From Paraburkholderia aromaticivorans (lineage in GTDB: Bacteria > Pseudomonadota > Gammaproteobacteria > Burkholderiales > Burkholderiaceae), in NCBI RefSeq assembly GCF_002278075.1, contig NZ_CP022990.1, forward strand, positions 2,046,001 to 2,110,000: 64,000 bases of DNA. Direction: 5' to 3'. Shown one piece after another: positions 17,378 to 25,759 of the stretch. The notes beneath the pieces are model-generated. The model did not search any database and had not been told where the DNA came from. It saw only the letters and a program-made list of their open reading frames with translations. Both the position numbers and the translations under genes were made by a program. The number at the start of each line of letters is the position of its first letter. Position 1 is the stretch's first letter.

Positions 17378-18979
17378 ATGTCAGTCTCCGAACTCAAACG
17401 CCGCCGCACGTTCGCGGTCATTTCCCACCCGGACGCGGGTAAGACCACGCTCACGGAAAAGCTGTTGCTGTTTTCGGGCGCGATTCAGATCGCCGGCACC
17501 GTGAAGGGCCGCAAGAGCAATCGCTACGCGACGTCCGACTGGATGGAGATCGAAAAGCAGCGGGGCATTTCGGTGGCGAGCTCGGTGATGCAGTTCGAGT
17601 ATGGTGACGCCGTCATCAACCTGCTCGACACGCCGGGCCACGAAGACTTCTCCGAAGATACCTACCGCGTGCTGACCGCGGTCGACGCCGCCGTGATGGT
17701 GATCGACGGCGCGAACGGCGTCGAAGCGCAAACGCTCAAGCTGCTCGAAGTCTGCCGCAGCCGCAAGACGCCGATCGTCACCTTCATCAACAAGCTCGAC
17801 CGCGAAGTGCGCGAGCCGCTCGAACTGCTCGACGAAATCGAGCAGCATCTGGGCGTCGCCGCCGTGCCGTTCACGTGGCCGATCGGCATGGGCAAGGACT
17901 TCCAGGGCGTCTACGACATCCAGCGCGATCAGGTGCGCCTGTTCCGCGCCGGTCAGGACAAGGCGGGCGGCGAGGTCGAAACGCTGCAGGCGCTCAGCGA
18001 CGAAGAAGGCGAACGCCGCTTCGGCCATGCCTGGGTCAAGGCGAAGGAAGAGATCGATCTGATCACCGGCGCATCGCCGGATTTCGATCGCGAGCAGTTC
18101 CTCGCCGGTCAGCAATCGCCGGTGCTGTTCGGTTCGGCGATCAACAACTTCGGCGTGAAGGAAATTCTCGACGCGCTGGTCGATCTGGCGCCGCCGCCTT
18201 CCATGCGCATGACCGTGCAACGCCCGGTCATGCCGGACGAGCCGAAATTCACCGGCGTGGTATTCAAGGTGCAGGCGAACATGGATCTGGCGCACCGCGA
18301 CCGCGTGGCGTTCATTCGCGTGTGCTCGGGGCATTTCGAACGCGGCATGGCGGTGAAGGTGACGCGCACGAACAAGACCTTCCGCGCCAACAACGTGGTG
18401 ACGTTCCTGTCGCAGCGTCGTGAGACCGTGAGCGAGGCGTATCCGGGCGACATCATCGGTATTCCGAATCATGGCACGCTGAGTCTCGGCGATACGCTGA
18501 CCGAAGGCGAGCAACTGCAGTTCGTCGGTCTGCCGTTCTTCGCGCCGGAAATTTTCCAGACGGTGGAAGTGGTGGATCCGATGCGCGCCAAGCAACTCGG
18601 CGAAGCGCTCAAGCAACTCGGCGAGGAAGGCGCGATTCAGGTGTTCCGTCCGGAGGTGGGCGGCTTGATGATTCTCGGCGCGGTCGGGCAACTGCAGTTC
18701 GAGGTGGTGTCGCACCGCTTGTCGACCGAATACAAGGTCGACGTGCGCATGGCGCCGGCGCGTTACCGCATGTCGCGCTGGGTAACCTGCGACGACGCAG
18801 CCGAACTGCGCCGTTTCACCGATTCCTACGCGGCGCGAATCGCGCTCGACGCGTCCGACGCGCCGACTTATCTCGCTTCGCACGTGTCGGAGATCGAAGT
18901 GGCGCAGAAGGCCTGGCCGAAGATCGTGTTCAACGAATTGCGCGAGCACTCGGGCGCGCCGTTCAAGAAGGCGATGTAA
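17378..18979 (+). CDS. prfC: Peptide chain release factor 3
   Basis: The 533-residue protein matches RF3 length (about 529 in E. coli) and has the translational GTPase motifs: G1 HPDAGKTT near residue 18, switch region RGISVASS, G3 DTPGHEDFS and G4 NKLD. The C-terminal half contains RF3-type GILGAVGQLQFEV-like sequence (MILGAVGQLQFEVV). RF3 uses GTP to remove RF1 and RF2 from ribosomes after peptide release. The ATG lies in CCCGATGTC without a strong ribosome site. It stands alone, ending in a terminator shared with the convergent LysR gene. Confidence 0.96.
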   Translation: MSVSELKRRRTFAVISHPDAGKTTLTEKLLLFSGAIQIAGTVKGRKSNRYATSDWMEIEKQRGISVASSVMQFEYGDAVINLLDTPGHEDFSEDTYRVLTAVDAAVMVIDGANGVEAQTLKLLEVCRSRKTPIVTFINKLDREVREPLELLDEIEQHLGVAAVPFTWPIGMGKDFQGVYDIQRDQVRLFRAGQDKAGGEVETLQALSDEEGERRFGHAWVKAKEEIDLITGASPDFDREQFLAGQQSPVLFGSAINNFGVKEILDALVDLAPPPSMRMTVQRPVMPDEPKFTGVVFKVQANMDLAHRDRVAFIRVCSGHFERGMAVKVTRTNKTFRANNVVTFLSQRRETVSEAYPGDIIGIPNHGTLSLGDTLTEGEQLQFVGLPFFAPEIFQTVEVVDPMRAKQLGEALKQLGEEGAIQVFRPEVGGLMILGAVGQLQFEVVSHRLSTEYKVDVRMAPARYRMSRWVTCDDAAELRRFTDSYAARIALDASDAPTYLASHVSEIEVAQKAWPKIVFNELREHSGAPFKKAM

Positions 18980-19033
18980 GTCCGTCGCGCCGATAGTCGA
19001 GCGCAAAACACGGCAAGGCAAGACAACCCAAAG

Positions 19034-19057
19034 AGGCCCGTGAAGACGGGCCTTTTT
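19034..19057. terminator. Terminator between prfC and the LysR gene
   Basis: Perfect 8-bp stem AGGCCCGT-GAAG-ACGGGCCT followed by TTTT. It lies between convergent genes and follows prfC closely; on the minus strand the A run is short, so its main role is to end prfC. Confidence 0.85.
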
Positions 19058-19092
19058 GCATGAGCGGCAGCACTACGCTTACCGGCGGTTCA

Positions 19093-19977
19093 TCAGTGCG
19101 AATTCAGTTTCAGCACCTCTTTCACCTCTTCCCGCAGCCAGTCCGTCAGCGCCTGCACCTGTTCCAGCCCGACGTGCCGCTGGGGAACATCGAGCCAGTA
19201 GCCGAGCGGGCCGCTCACTTCGACATCCGAGAACTGCGCGAGACTGCCGTCCGCCAGCTCCTCCTCAATCATGTTCCGGTCGACGACAGCCAGCCCAGCG
19301 CCTTTGGTCGCCGCGCGAATTGCTTGATCCAGCGTCGAGAATTCGATGCCGTGGTCCGCGTAGCGCGCGGGCATGCCCGCCTTCGCGAGCCAGTTCGGCC
19401 ACCACTCGAGCCGCGCGTCGTTGTGCAGCACATGCAGGGCCGGCATCCGGTCGAGCAGCGTCTCCAGCGGTTGATCGAGCAGACGTGGGGCGCCCACGAG
19501 CACGTGACGCCCGGTCATCAGCAATTCGGAATACGCGTTCGGCAGCGCGTGGCGGCCGAAGCGGATCTGGCAGTGAAAGTCGCCGTGCGCTTCAGTGCGA
19601 ACGGACAGTTCGACGTCGGGGAGCGCCGCCGCGAGCGAACCCAGCCTCGGCGAAAACCATTGCGCGGCGAAAGCGGGCGGCACGGCGAACACGAGGCGCC
19701 GCCGCCCTTTGGCCACCGTGATTTGCCGAAAGCCGCGCTCGATCGTGTCGAAGGCTTCGGACAACCACGGCAGCAACCGCGAGCCGGCCTCAGTCAGACG
19801 AATACCCTTGTGGTCGCGCTCGAACAGCTTCGCGCCAAGCGACTCTTCGAGCAGCTTGATTTGCCGGCTCACGGCGCCCTGGGTCACGCACAGTGCGACG
19901 GCCGCGCGATTGAAGCTCATGTGACGGGCTGTCTCTTCGAAGAAGCGCAACGCGATCAGCGATGGCAAGCGCCGCAT
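19093..19977 (-). CDS. LysR family transcriptional regulator (GcvA-like)
   Basis: The 294-residue protein has the N-terminal winged helix-turn-helix of LysR proteins (SLIALRFFEETARHMSFNRAAVALCVTQGAVSRQIKLLEESLG, spaced here over residues 6-50) and a substrate-binding-protein-like effector domain with LVGAPRLLDQP and TKGAGLAVVDRNMIEEEL. The pattern FNRAA...TQGAVSRQIK resembles the GcvA subgroup. It is divergent from the PatZ-like gene with about 330 bp between, so that gene is a candidate target, but no T-N11-A box could be fixed. Effector unknown. Confidence 0.9.
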   Translation of the reverse strand: MRRLPSLIALRFFEETARHMSFNRAAVALCVTQGAVSRQIKLLEESLGAKLFERDHKGIRLTEAGSRLLPWLSEAFDTIERGFRQITVAKGRRRLVFAVPPAFAAQWFSPRLGSLAAALPDVELSVRTEAHGDFHCQIRFGRHALPNAYSELLMTGRHVLVGAPRLLDQPLETLLDRMPALHVLHNDARLEWWPNWLAKAGMPARYADHGIEFSTLDQAIRAATKGAGLAVVDRNMIEEELADGSLAQFSDVEVSGPLGYWLDVPQRHVGLEQVQALTDWLREEVKEVLKLNSH

Positions 19978-20303
19978 AAATCACCTTCTGTTGCTTTGAG
20001 TCCTCCACGGTCCGGCCGCCGGATCGACGACGGATATCGGGACGGCACTGCGGATTGAGTTGGCGGTGCGTCGCCGGCCGCGCGTTGGTTGCCACGGACA
20101 AGTCCTTCGGGGCGTCTCCCGCGCGCGATCCGAACCCGCATCGGTCAGCGATTTTTCAAGGAAGCCGCCATCGTGACGGCATGACGATTGTCGCATTGGC
20201 GTCCGTCGTTTTGCTTAATCTCGATAAGAAATGTCGAGTTCACGCGCTACGGCATGGGTCGCGAGGCGGCGCAAAGCAGGCGCGCGAGCGCCCGACTTCG
20301 CCT
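19978..20303. other. Intergenic region between divergent LysR and PatZ-like genes
   Basis: About 325 bp. It contains an interrupted palindrome CTCGA-N9-TCGAG (20220-20238) about 65 bp before the PatZ-like start, a possible regulator site. The frame of the PatZ-like gene is open through it, with an ATG at 20181, but the encoded sequence there is not family-like. Confidence 0.4.
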
Positions 20304-22796
20304 ATGCTGACGGAGACGCACGCCCGGCCGCCAAGCGGCTCGCCTTCCCCAGCCTTCGGAGCGCCCGTGACCGTTCGTAATCTCGACGCCTTGTTTCGTC
20401 CCAAATCCGTCGCCGTGATCGGCGCTTCCGAGCGGCCCGGCAGCACCGGCGCGATGGTGTGGGCGCGCGTGCTGGAAGGGGGCTTCGACGGCCCGCTGTG
20501 GCCGGTCAATCCGAAGTATCAGACGCTCGGCGGCCACGCCGTGATCGGCGAGACCGGCGACTTGCCGGAAGCGCCCACGGTCGCCGTGATCTGCACGCCT
20601 CCCGCCACCTGGCCGGGCATCATCCGCCAGCTCGGCGGTCTGGGCACGCGCGCGGCGATCATCGTCGGCGAAGTGCGCAGCGATGACGACCGGCTCGCGC
20701 TGCGGCACGCGCTCTCGGCGGCACGGCCAAACCTGCTGCGGATCGTCGGGCCGGGCAGTCTCGGCGTGGTGTCGCCGGCGCTGCGCGCGCATCTGGGCGC
20801 GCCGTCGTGCACGGTGAAGGCGGGCGGCGTCGCGTGGGTGTCGCAGTCGAATGCGTTGACGAATGCCGTGCTCGGCTGGGCACGGGCGCGCGGTCTGGGC
20901 TTTTCGCACGCCGTGGCGCTCGGCGGGGAAGCGGATGTGGACGCGGGCGACGTGCTCGACTATCTGGCCAGCGACCCCGGCACCCGCGCCATCCTGCTCG
21001 AACTGGACAGCGTGCGCGCGGCCCGCAAGTTCATGTCGGCGGCCCGCGCGGCGGCGCGCAACAAGCCGGTGCTGGCGCTACGCTCCGGCCGCGCCGATCC
21101 CGCGGACGCGCTCTACACCGCCGCTTTCCGCCGTGCGGGCATGGTGCGCGTCGACTCGCTCGACGATCTGCTCGACGAAATCGAGACGCTGGGCGTGGGC
21201 CGCGTGGCGGCGGGCGCCACGGCCACGCTGATTACCAGCGACAGCGGCCTCGCCACGCTCGCCTGCGACGCTTTTGCCGCAGCCGGCGACACGCTCGCGC
21301 CCTGGCCCGACGAAGCGTCGGAGGCCCTGAAGCAGGTATTGCCGCATGCCGTTGGCGGCAATCCGTTGCGGCTCGGCGATGACGCGCGGCCCGAGCACTT
21401 CGGGACCGCGCTGGAATGGCTCGCGAATCAACGCAGTACGGGAACGGCCTTCGTCGTGCACGCGTCGACGCACAGCGCGCCGGTGGGTGAAGTCGCGCAG
21501 GCTTTGATCGCGAATCAGCGCTTCGCGTATCGCGGCTTGCTCGCGTGCTTTTTTGGTGGCGTGGATGCCGCCATGCGCGACGCGCTGCACGCGCAGGGCA
21601 TCCCCGTGCACACGACGCCGCAGCGGCTCGCGCGCGCATTCGCGCGGCTAGTCGACTATCGAATGGGGCGCGAGTTGCTGATGCAGACGCCAGAGGGTTT
21701 GCCGGCGGAAATCCCCGCCGCAATCGATGCGGCTCAGGCGCAGGCACGCGAGGCGCTCGCGGCGGGTGAGCACCAGCTAGCCGGCGAAGCAGCGGCGCGG
21801 TTTCTGGAGCGTTTTGGATTGCAGGTGGAAACGGCGCCGCCCGCACCAAGCGGCGCGGAAGGCCGCACTGGATCGACCGGCAAGCCGGTCGTCGACCTCG
21901 TCGTCGAGCTTCACGACGACGACAACTTCGGCCCCGTATTCCGCTTCACGGCGCCATCCGCCGACGGCTTACCCGACCTGCTGCGCGTCTACGGCTTGCC
22001 GCCGCTCAATCCCATGCTCGCGCGCGACATCATCGCGCGTTCGCGCTACGGCCGGCTGATCACGCCGGAGCCGGCTTTGGCCGCGCTCACGGCGCTCTCG
22101 CAAGCCGTCTGCGACGTCAAGGAACTCGTCGGCCTCACGTTGACGCTCAGGGTGTATCGCGATCACGTGACCGCCGTCGCTCCCTCATTGAGCCTCGCGG
22201 CGACGCGCAGCCGCCTCGCGATCGTGCCTTATCCGCGCCGCTTCGAAGAGACGCTGGACTGGCAGGGTTTGCGGGTGACGGTGCGGCCGATCCGTCCGGA
22301 AGACGAGGCCGCGCATCACGACTTCGTCGAAGCAATGACGCCTGAAGACTTGCGCCTGCGATTTTTCGGCGCGGTGAGCAGCTTCGATCACTCGCAACTC
22401 GCGCGCATGACGCAGATCGATTACGACCGTGAAATGGCGCTGATCGCCACCGTGCGCAGCGACGAAGGTTTCACGCGGACGCTGGGCGTGGTGCGGGCGG
22501 TCGCCGATCCCGACAACGAAACAGCCGAATTCGCGGTGGCGGTCCGCTCGGACCAGAAAGGCCGGCGCCTCGGCCAATTGCTGATGGACCGGATCATCAA
22601 ATACGCGCGGGCCCGCGGCACCCATTGGCTGATCGGCGAGGCGCTGCGCGAGAATGTTGCGATGATCGCGCTCGCCAAAGCTTGCGGCTTCACGATCACG
22701 CGGACCGAGGATCCGGGTGTCGTTGGCTTTCGTATGGCGCTGGATGAACCGGCCGACGCAAGCGCGGAAGGCGGTGCGCCGACGGCGCAGAGTTAA
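20304..22796 (+). CDS. PatZ-like protein: CoA-binding/acyl-CoA synthetase-like domains fused to a GNAT acetyltransferase, ATP-grasp shortened
   Basis: About 830 residues from the ATG at 20304; a GTG at 20367 just before the first domain is also possible. Domain order is a CoA-binding Rossmann domain (LDALFRPKSVAVIGASERPGSTG), succinyl-CoA-synthetase-like domains to about 430, a remnant ATP-grasp region about 490-640, and a C-terminal GNAT domain about 655-820 (VRPIRPEDEAAHHDF, AVAVRSDQKGRRLGQLLM, GEALRENVAMIALAKACGF). This is the layout of the lysine acetyltransferase PatZ/Pat, which acetylates acetyl-CoA synthetase and other proteins. Where relatives have about 100 residues of nucleotide-binding ATP-grasp, this protein has only a short Gly/Pro/Ser linker (APPAPSGAEGRTGSTGK) before DNFGPVFRF. 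Acetyltransfer should survive; ligase-type nucleotide binding should not. Confidence 0.85.
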   Translation: MLTETHARPPSGSPSPAFGAPVTVRNLDALFRPKSVAVIGASERPGSTGAMVWARVLEGGFDGPLWPVNPKYQTLGGHAVIGETGDLPEAPTVAVICTPPATWPGIIRQLGGLGTRAAIIVGEVRSDDDRLALRHALSAARPNLLRIVGPGSLGVVSPALRAHLGAPSCTVKAGGVAWVSQSNALTNAVLGWARARGLGFSHAVALGGEADVDAGDVLDYLASDPGTRAILLELDSVRAARKFMSAARAAARNKPVLALRSGRADPADALYTAAFRRAGMVRVDSLDDLLDEIETLGVGRVAAGATATLITSDSGLATLACDAFAAAGDTLAPWPDEASEALKQVLPHAVGGNPLRLGDDARPEHFGTALEWLANQRSTGTAFVVHASTHSAPVGEVAQALIANQRFAYRGLLACFFGGVDAAMRDALHAQGIPVHTTPQRLARAFARLVDYRMGRELLMQTPEGLPAEIPAAIDAAQAQAREALAAGEHQLAGEAAARFLERFGLQVETAPPAPSGAEGRTGSTGKPVVDLVVELHDDDNFGPVFRFTAPSADGLPDLLRVYGLPPLNPMLARDIIARSRYGRLITPEPALAALTALSQAVCDVKELVGLTLTLRVYRDHVTAVAPSLSLAATRSRLAIVPYPRRFEETLDWQGLRVTVRPIRPEDEAAHHDFVEAMTPEDLRLRFFGAVSSFDHSQLARMTQIDYDREMALIATVRSDEGFTRTLGVVRAVADPDNETAEFAVAVRSDQKGRRLGQLLMDRIIKYARARGTHWLIGEALRENVAMIALAKACGFTITRTEDPGVVGFRMALDEPADASAEGGAPTAQS

Positions 22797-22923
22797 ATGG
22801 ATCACTGTCGCGTCGCCGGTACAACGGACCGGCGGAGCAACCGCGGTGATCGAAGCGGTGATCGAAGCGGCGAGAGGCGCTGAAGGCATCTCGCCGCAGG
22901 AAGCGTGAATGAGCTAAGCCGCC

Positions 22924-23469
22924 TCAGGCCGCCAGCTTGGCAGCAGCTTCGTCGACTTGCGTGCGCGTCACAGACAGTTCTTCAAGCCATGCATCGCCAT
23001 ACACCGCGCCGGTCTCGCGCTCCAGGCGCGCAATGGTCGCCGCGCAACGGCTCGCATCCTTCGGCGTCGCGATGAACGACTTGACCGACTCACCGGCCTT
23101 GAACGCATCGAACAGCGGTACGCGAATATCGTCCGGCAGCGGACGCGCGGTCCACTGATACGGCTTGCCGTTGAACGTGAATTGCGGCGGCAGCACGCGC
23201 TCTTTCTTCGCGGCCGGAATCAGGCCATAGGTGCGCGCGGCCTCGCCAATCTGCTCCGGCGAAAACAGCTCGTCCGGGCTGATGTCGAATTGCTGGATGA
23301 AGGTCTCGATGCTTTGCATCGCCGCCGCGCGGTCGTCACGCCGCTTTTGCGCGTGAGCGACGATGTCGCGCAGTTCGTCGGCTTCTTCAGGCGTGATCGT
23401 GAAGCTCGACTGCTTCTGCTGGAGTTCGGAAAAACGCTGGAATTCGGAATCGGTCAGAAGTTTCGCCAT
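22924..23469 (-). CDS. Hypothetical helical protein, 181 residues
   Basis: The start MAKLLTDSEFQRFSEL is preferred; the frame opens 33 bases earlier at another ATG. The N-terminal half is predicted helical and charged (PEEADELRDIVAHAQKRRDDRAAAMQSIETFIQQ), loosely like the oligomerisation part of H-NS proteins. It is followed by a basic KKERVLPPQFTFNGKPYQW segment and a C-terminal helical region ending AAAKLAA. No signal peptide or membrane segment is seen. I do not recognise the family, and the H-NS likeness is weak. It lies alone between the PatZ-like gene and the orphan adhesin. Confidence 0.65.
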   Translation of the reverse strand: MAKLLTDSEFQRFSELQQKQSSFTITPEEADELRDIVAHAQKRRDDRAAAMQSIETFIQQFDISPDELFSPEQIGEAARTYGLIPAAKKERVLPPQFTFNGKPYQWTARPLPDDIRVPLFDAFKAGESVKSFIATPKDASRCAATIARLERETGAVYGDAWLEELSVTRTQVDEAAAKLAA

Positions 23470-23577
23470 TGCTTGTCGATGGGCGCGCATGAGCGAACCC
23501 ATGCGGCGTGATTTTTGAGAGGGTCGCCATTCTAAACCATGTGTGCGAGCGGCCGGTTTTCCAGTCCGGATGCTGGC

Positions 23578-24603
23578 TTATTGATAGCTCAGCGTAAAGG
23601 TCATCCGCCCGCGTACCGTGCCTGGTTCAACCTTGCCGGTCGAGATGTATTGGGCCGTGAGCGGGATGCCAGTCGTGTTCGCCGACGGGCCGACTAGCCA
23701 TTGATTTGTCGTACCCGGTGCCGCCGAGTCTGGTCCGAAGCTGACCGGCGATCCGCTACTGTCCAGCACACGCAGGCTTATTCCCGAGGCGGTCGAATCG
23801 CCTGTGAGCGCTAGATTGCTGGTTGTGTTGCCCGAATCAGTAGCGTCGGTCAGCGTAACGAAAACGTTGGCGCCAGGCTGGCAGGACAGACCAATGCTGA
23901 AATTCGTATTGCCGGCCGTCGCACCCGGCACGCGCAATGCATTGACTGCAATTTGCGGTAGCGTGATGCCGAGAGACGGCGTCGTCACGTCGCAGGTACT
24001 GACGGCGATTGTCGCGTTACCGATCGAAAGCTTATTCAGCATGGCGGAGTCGGCATTGAGACGAACGTCGTGACTATGCAAGGCTGTCAAGGGAAAGTTA
24101 GCGATTTTTCCGCTGCTTACGTTAGCGGAGGTTTTCACATATTGATATGTGAAAACATAGTCGGCGTTATACGCTGACTGAGACGCGACAGTCGGCCCAA
24201 AATCCCCTGACCTCGTTTTCGACAGAATCGTGTTGCCAAAGGTGACGTCGGTCACCCGGACTCCGATGCCCGTCAGGTTCGTATCCCATACATCGTGCAC
24301 GGATGCATTTACGTATGCAAACGCGTCGAACTTGAGGTAAAAGCCGCCTCGGCCGCCGCCATCAGGATTTGCTGGACAATTTACCGTCAATGTCGTGGAC
24401 ATAGGCGGCCCAATCGATGCACCGACTTGAGCATCGGCCGGCACCGTCACCGTGCCGGAGTCGACGGCCCCGTTGCCCGTGATCGAGCATTGTAGAAACG
24501 CATTGGCGGGCGGACTAAGCGTCAGTGCGGCGAGACCTGAGGCGCCTAGCGCGGCAAGGGTGACATATCGATAACACGCAGTTCGGAGAAGCTTCTCGTG
24601 CAT
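23578..24603 (-). CDS. Orphan fimbrial adhesin/subunit, paralogue of the operon tip adhesin
   Basis: The 341-residue precursor has a signal peptide ending PANA-FLQCSI near residue 35. An N-terminal lectin-like domain has FLQCSITG and LTVNCPANP Cys residues; the C-terminal pilin domain (VSTCDVTTPSLGITLPQI, LSCQPGANVFVTLTD) ends TFTLSYQ. The last ~130 residues parallel the operon adhesin at 15965-17092 closely, including VSFGPDS, TNQW and GTVR or GTIR before the end. There is no chaperone or usher beside it, so it would have to use the machinery 7 kb away or another one. It is single and opposite in orientation to the operon. Confidence 0.85.
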   Translation of the reverse strand: MHEKLLRTACYRYVTLAALGASGLAALTLSPPANAFLQCSITGNGAVDSGTVTVPADAQVGASIGPPMSTTLTVNCPANPDGGGRGGFYLKFDAFAYVNASVHDVWDTNLTGIGVRVTDVTFGNTILSKTRSGDFGPTVASQSAYNADYVFTYQYVKTSANVSSGKIANFPLTALHSHDVRLNADSAMLNKLSIGNATIAVSTCDVTTPSLGITLPQIAVNALRVPGATAGNTNFSIGLSCQPGANVFVTLTDATDSGNTTSNLALTGDSTASGISLRVLDSSGSPVSFGPDSAAPGTTNQWLVGPSANTTGIPLTAQYISTGKVEPGTVRGRMTFTLSYQ

Positions 24604-24707
24604 GGCGGAGTTTCATGTGCGAGTGAGTTCGCAGTTGCGTGAGGGAATCCCAGCAGCCTCGCATAATAGTTATTAGCCCCGGCGATCACACGTGACGGTT
24701 CGTCACG

Positions 24708-25496
24708 TCAGGCCGCATTCTCACGAAACATCGACAACGCCTCTACCGTCTCGCGCAGCAGCGCGGTGGCGGCTTCCAGCGTCGGCGCGACGTATTCGTC
24801 GATACGCCGCAGGTACGGACAGGTGAGCACGGCGATCGCCTGGCCGGACGGACCCTGGATCGGAAACGTCAGGTCGGTGACGCCGAACGTCTGCTGGCTA
24901 TCCTTCTGCGAGAAACCCGCCGCGCGAATCCGCTCGCAGGCCTGTTCGAGCGCGTCGCGATCGATCGTGACCTCGCCCTTCACCTTGGTGTGTTCGGCCA
25001 GCATCTGCTCGCGCTGCTCGATGCTTTGAAACGCGAGCATCACGCGGCCCGACCCCGTATCGATCAGACCGACGCGCGAACCGAGCCGCACCGACATACC
25101 CCACGTGCCGGGACCATCCACCTGCGCGATCACCAGCAGATTGCCGCGGTCGTACACCACAAGGTGACACGATTGTTCGGCAGCATCGGCAAAGCGCTGC
25201 ATGAGCGGCAGCGCTTCGGAGATCAGGCGGTTCATCGGCGGGTGACGGTGGGCGAGCGCATACAGCTTCAGACTGAGCGAATAACGGTCGCCCGCCGCCG
25301 AGCGCACCACGTACTGGCGCGCGACCAGCCGTTCGAGCATGCGATACATCTCGCTTGCGTTGCGTCCCAGCAGCTTGGTGATTTCGGCGCGCGTCAGCCC
25401 TTCCTTCTGCTCGGCGAGCAGTTCGAGGATGTCGAGGCCTTTGTCCAGCGCCGGCGCACGATATCGGTCGGCGTCGTCTTTGTCTTCTGCGTCCAT
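24708..25496 (-). CDS. IclR family transcriptional regulator of the L-fucose locus
   Basis: About 262 residues from the ATG at 25496; upstream ATGs in frame would add poorly conserved residues. The N-terminal winged helix (ALDKGLDILELLAEQKEGLTRAEITKLLG, residues about 15-45) is followed by the IclR effector domain (SCHLVVYDRGNLLVIAQVDG, GSRVGLIDTGSGRVMLAF, FSQKDSQQTFGVTDLTFPI). It is divergent from the sugar ABC transporter and catabolic genes, so it is most likely their local regulator, with fucose or a pathway intermediate as effector. Two overlapping palindromes in the intergenic region are candidate operators. Confidence 0.9.
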   Translation of the reverse strand: MDAEDKDDADRYRAPALDKGLDILELLAEQKEGLTRAEITKLLGRNASEMYRMLERLVARQYVVRSAAGDRYSLSLKLYALAHRHPPMNRLISEALPLMQRFADAAEQSCHLVVYDRGNLLVIAQVDGPGTWGMSVRLGSRVGLIDTGSGRVMLAFQSIEQREQMLAEHTKVKGEVTIDRDALEQACERIRAAGFSQKDSQQTFGVTDLTFPIQGPSGQAIAVLTCPYLRRIDEYVAPTLEAATALLRETVEALSMFRENAA

Positions 25497-25634
25497 CGTG
25501 AGCGAGGTTCCGTGTGCAGGTCTCATTATCTGGCGCGTGAGTGTAAGTGCGTGATGAATCTCGTGCGAAGCGGCGCGGGTCCAGGGAAAACACGGACGGT
25601 TGGCGCAGTGCACATTGCTTGACTTCGAAAAGTC

Positions 25635-25669
25635 CGTATATGAATAATACGTTCATTGGTGAATGAACG
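25635..25669. promoter_or_regulatory. Overlapping palindromes between the IclR gene and the fucose operon
   Basis: CGTAT-N7-ATACG (25635-25651) overlaps a perfect CGTTCATT-GGTG-AATGAACG (25650-25669). They lie about 90 bp before the binding-protein ATG and about 140 bp before the IclR start, so one site could control both directions. Confidence 0.65.
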
Positions 25670-25759
25670 CACGCCAATACTCGATAAGAAAGCGCAGGAC
25701 GAAGTGCCGGCATCGCGCGTCGGTTCACGCAGTTCAACAACGCATATCAGGAGACAACC

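Noticed and set aside
22717..22908. Short frame after the PatZ-like gene
   Set aside because: Overlaps the end of the real gene in another frame and lacks a start signal.
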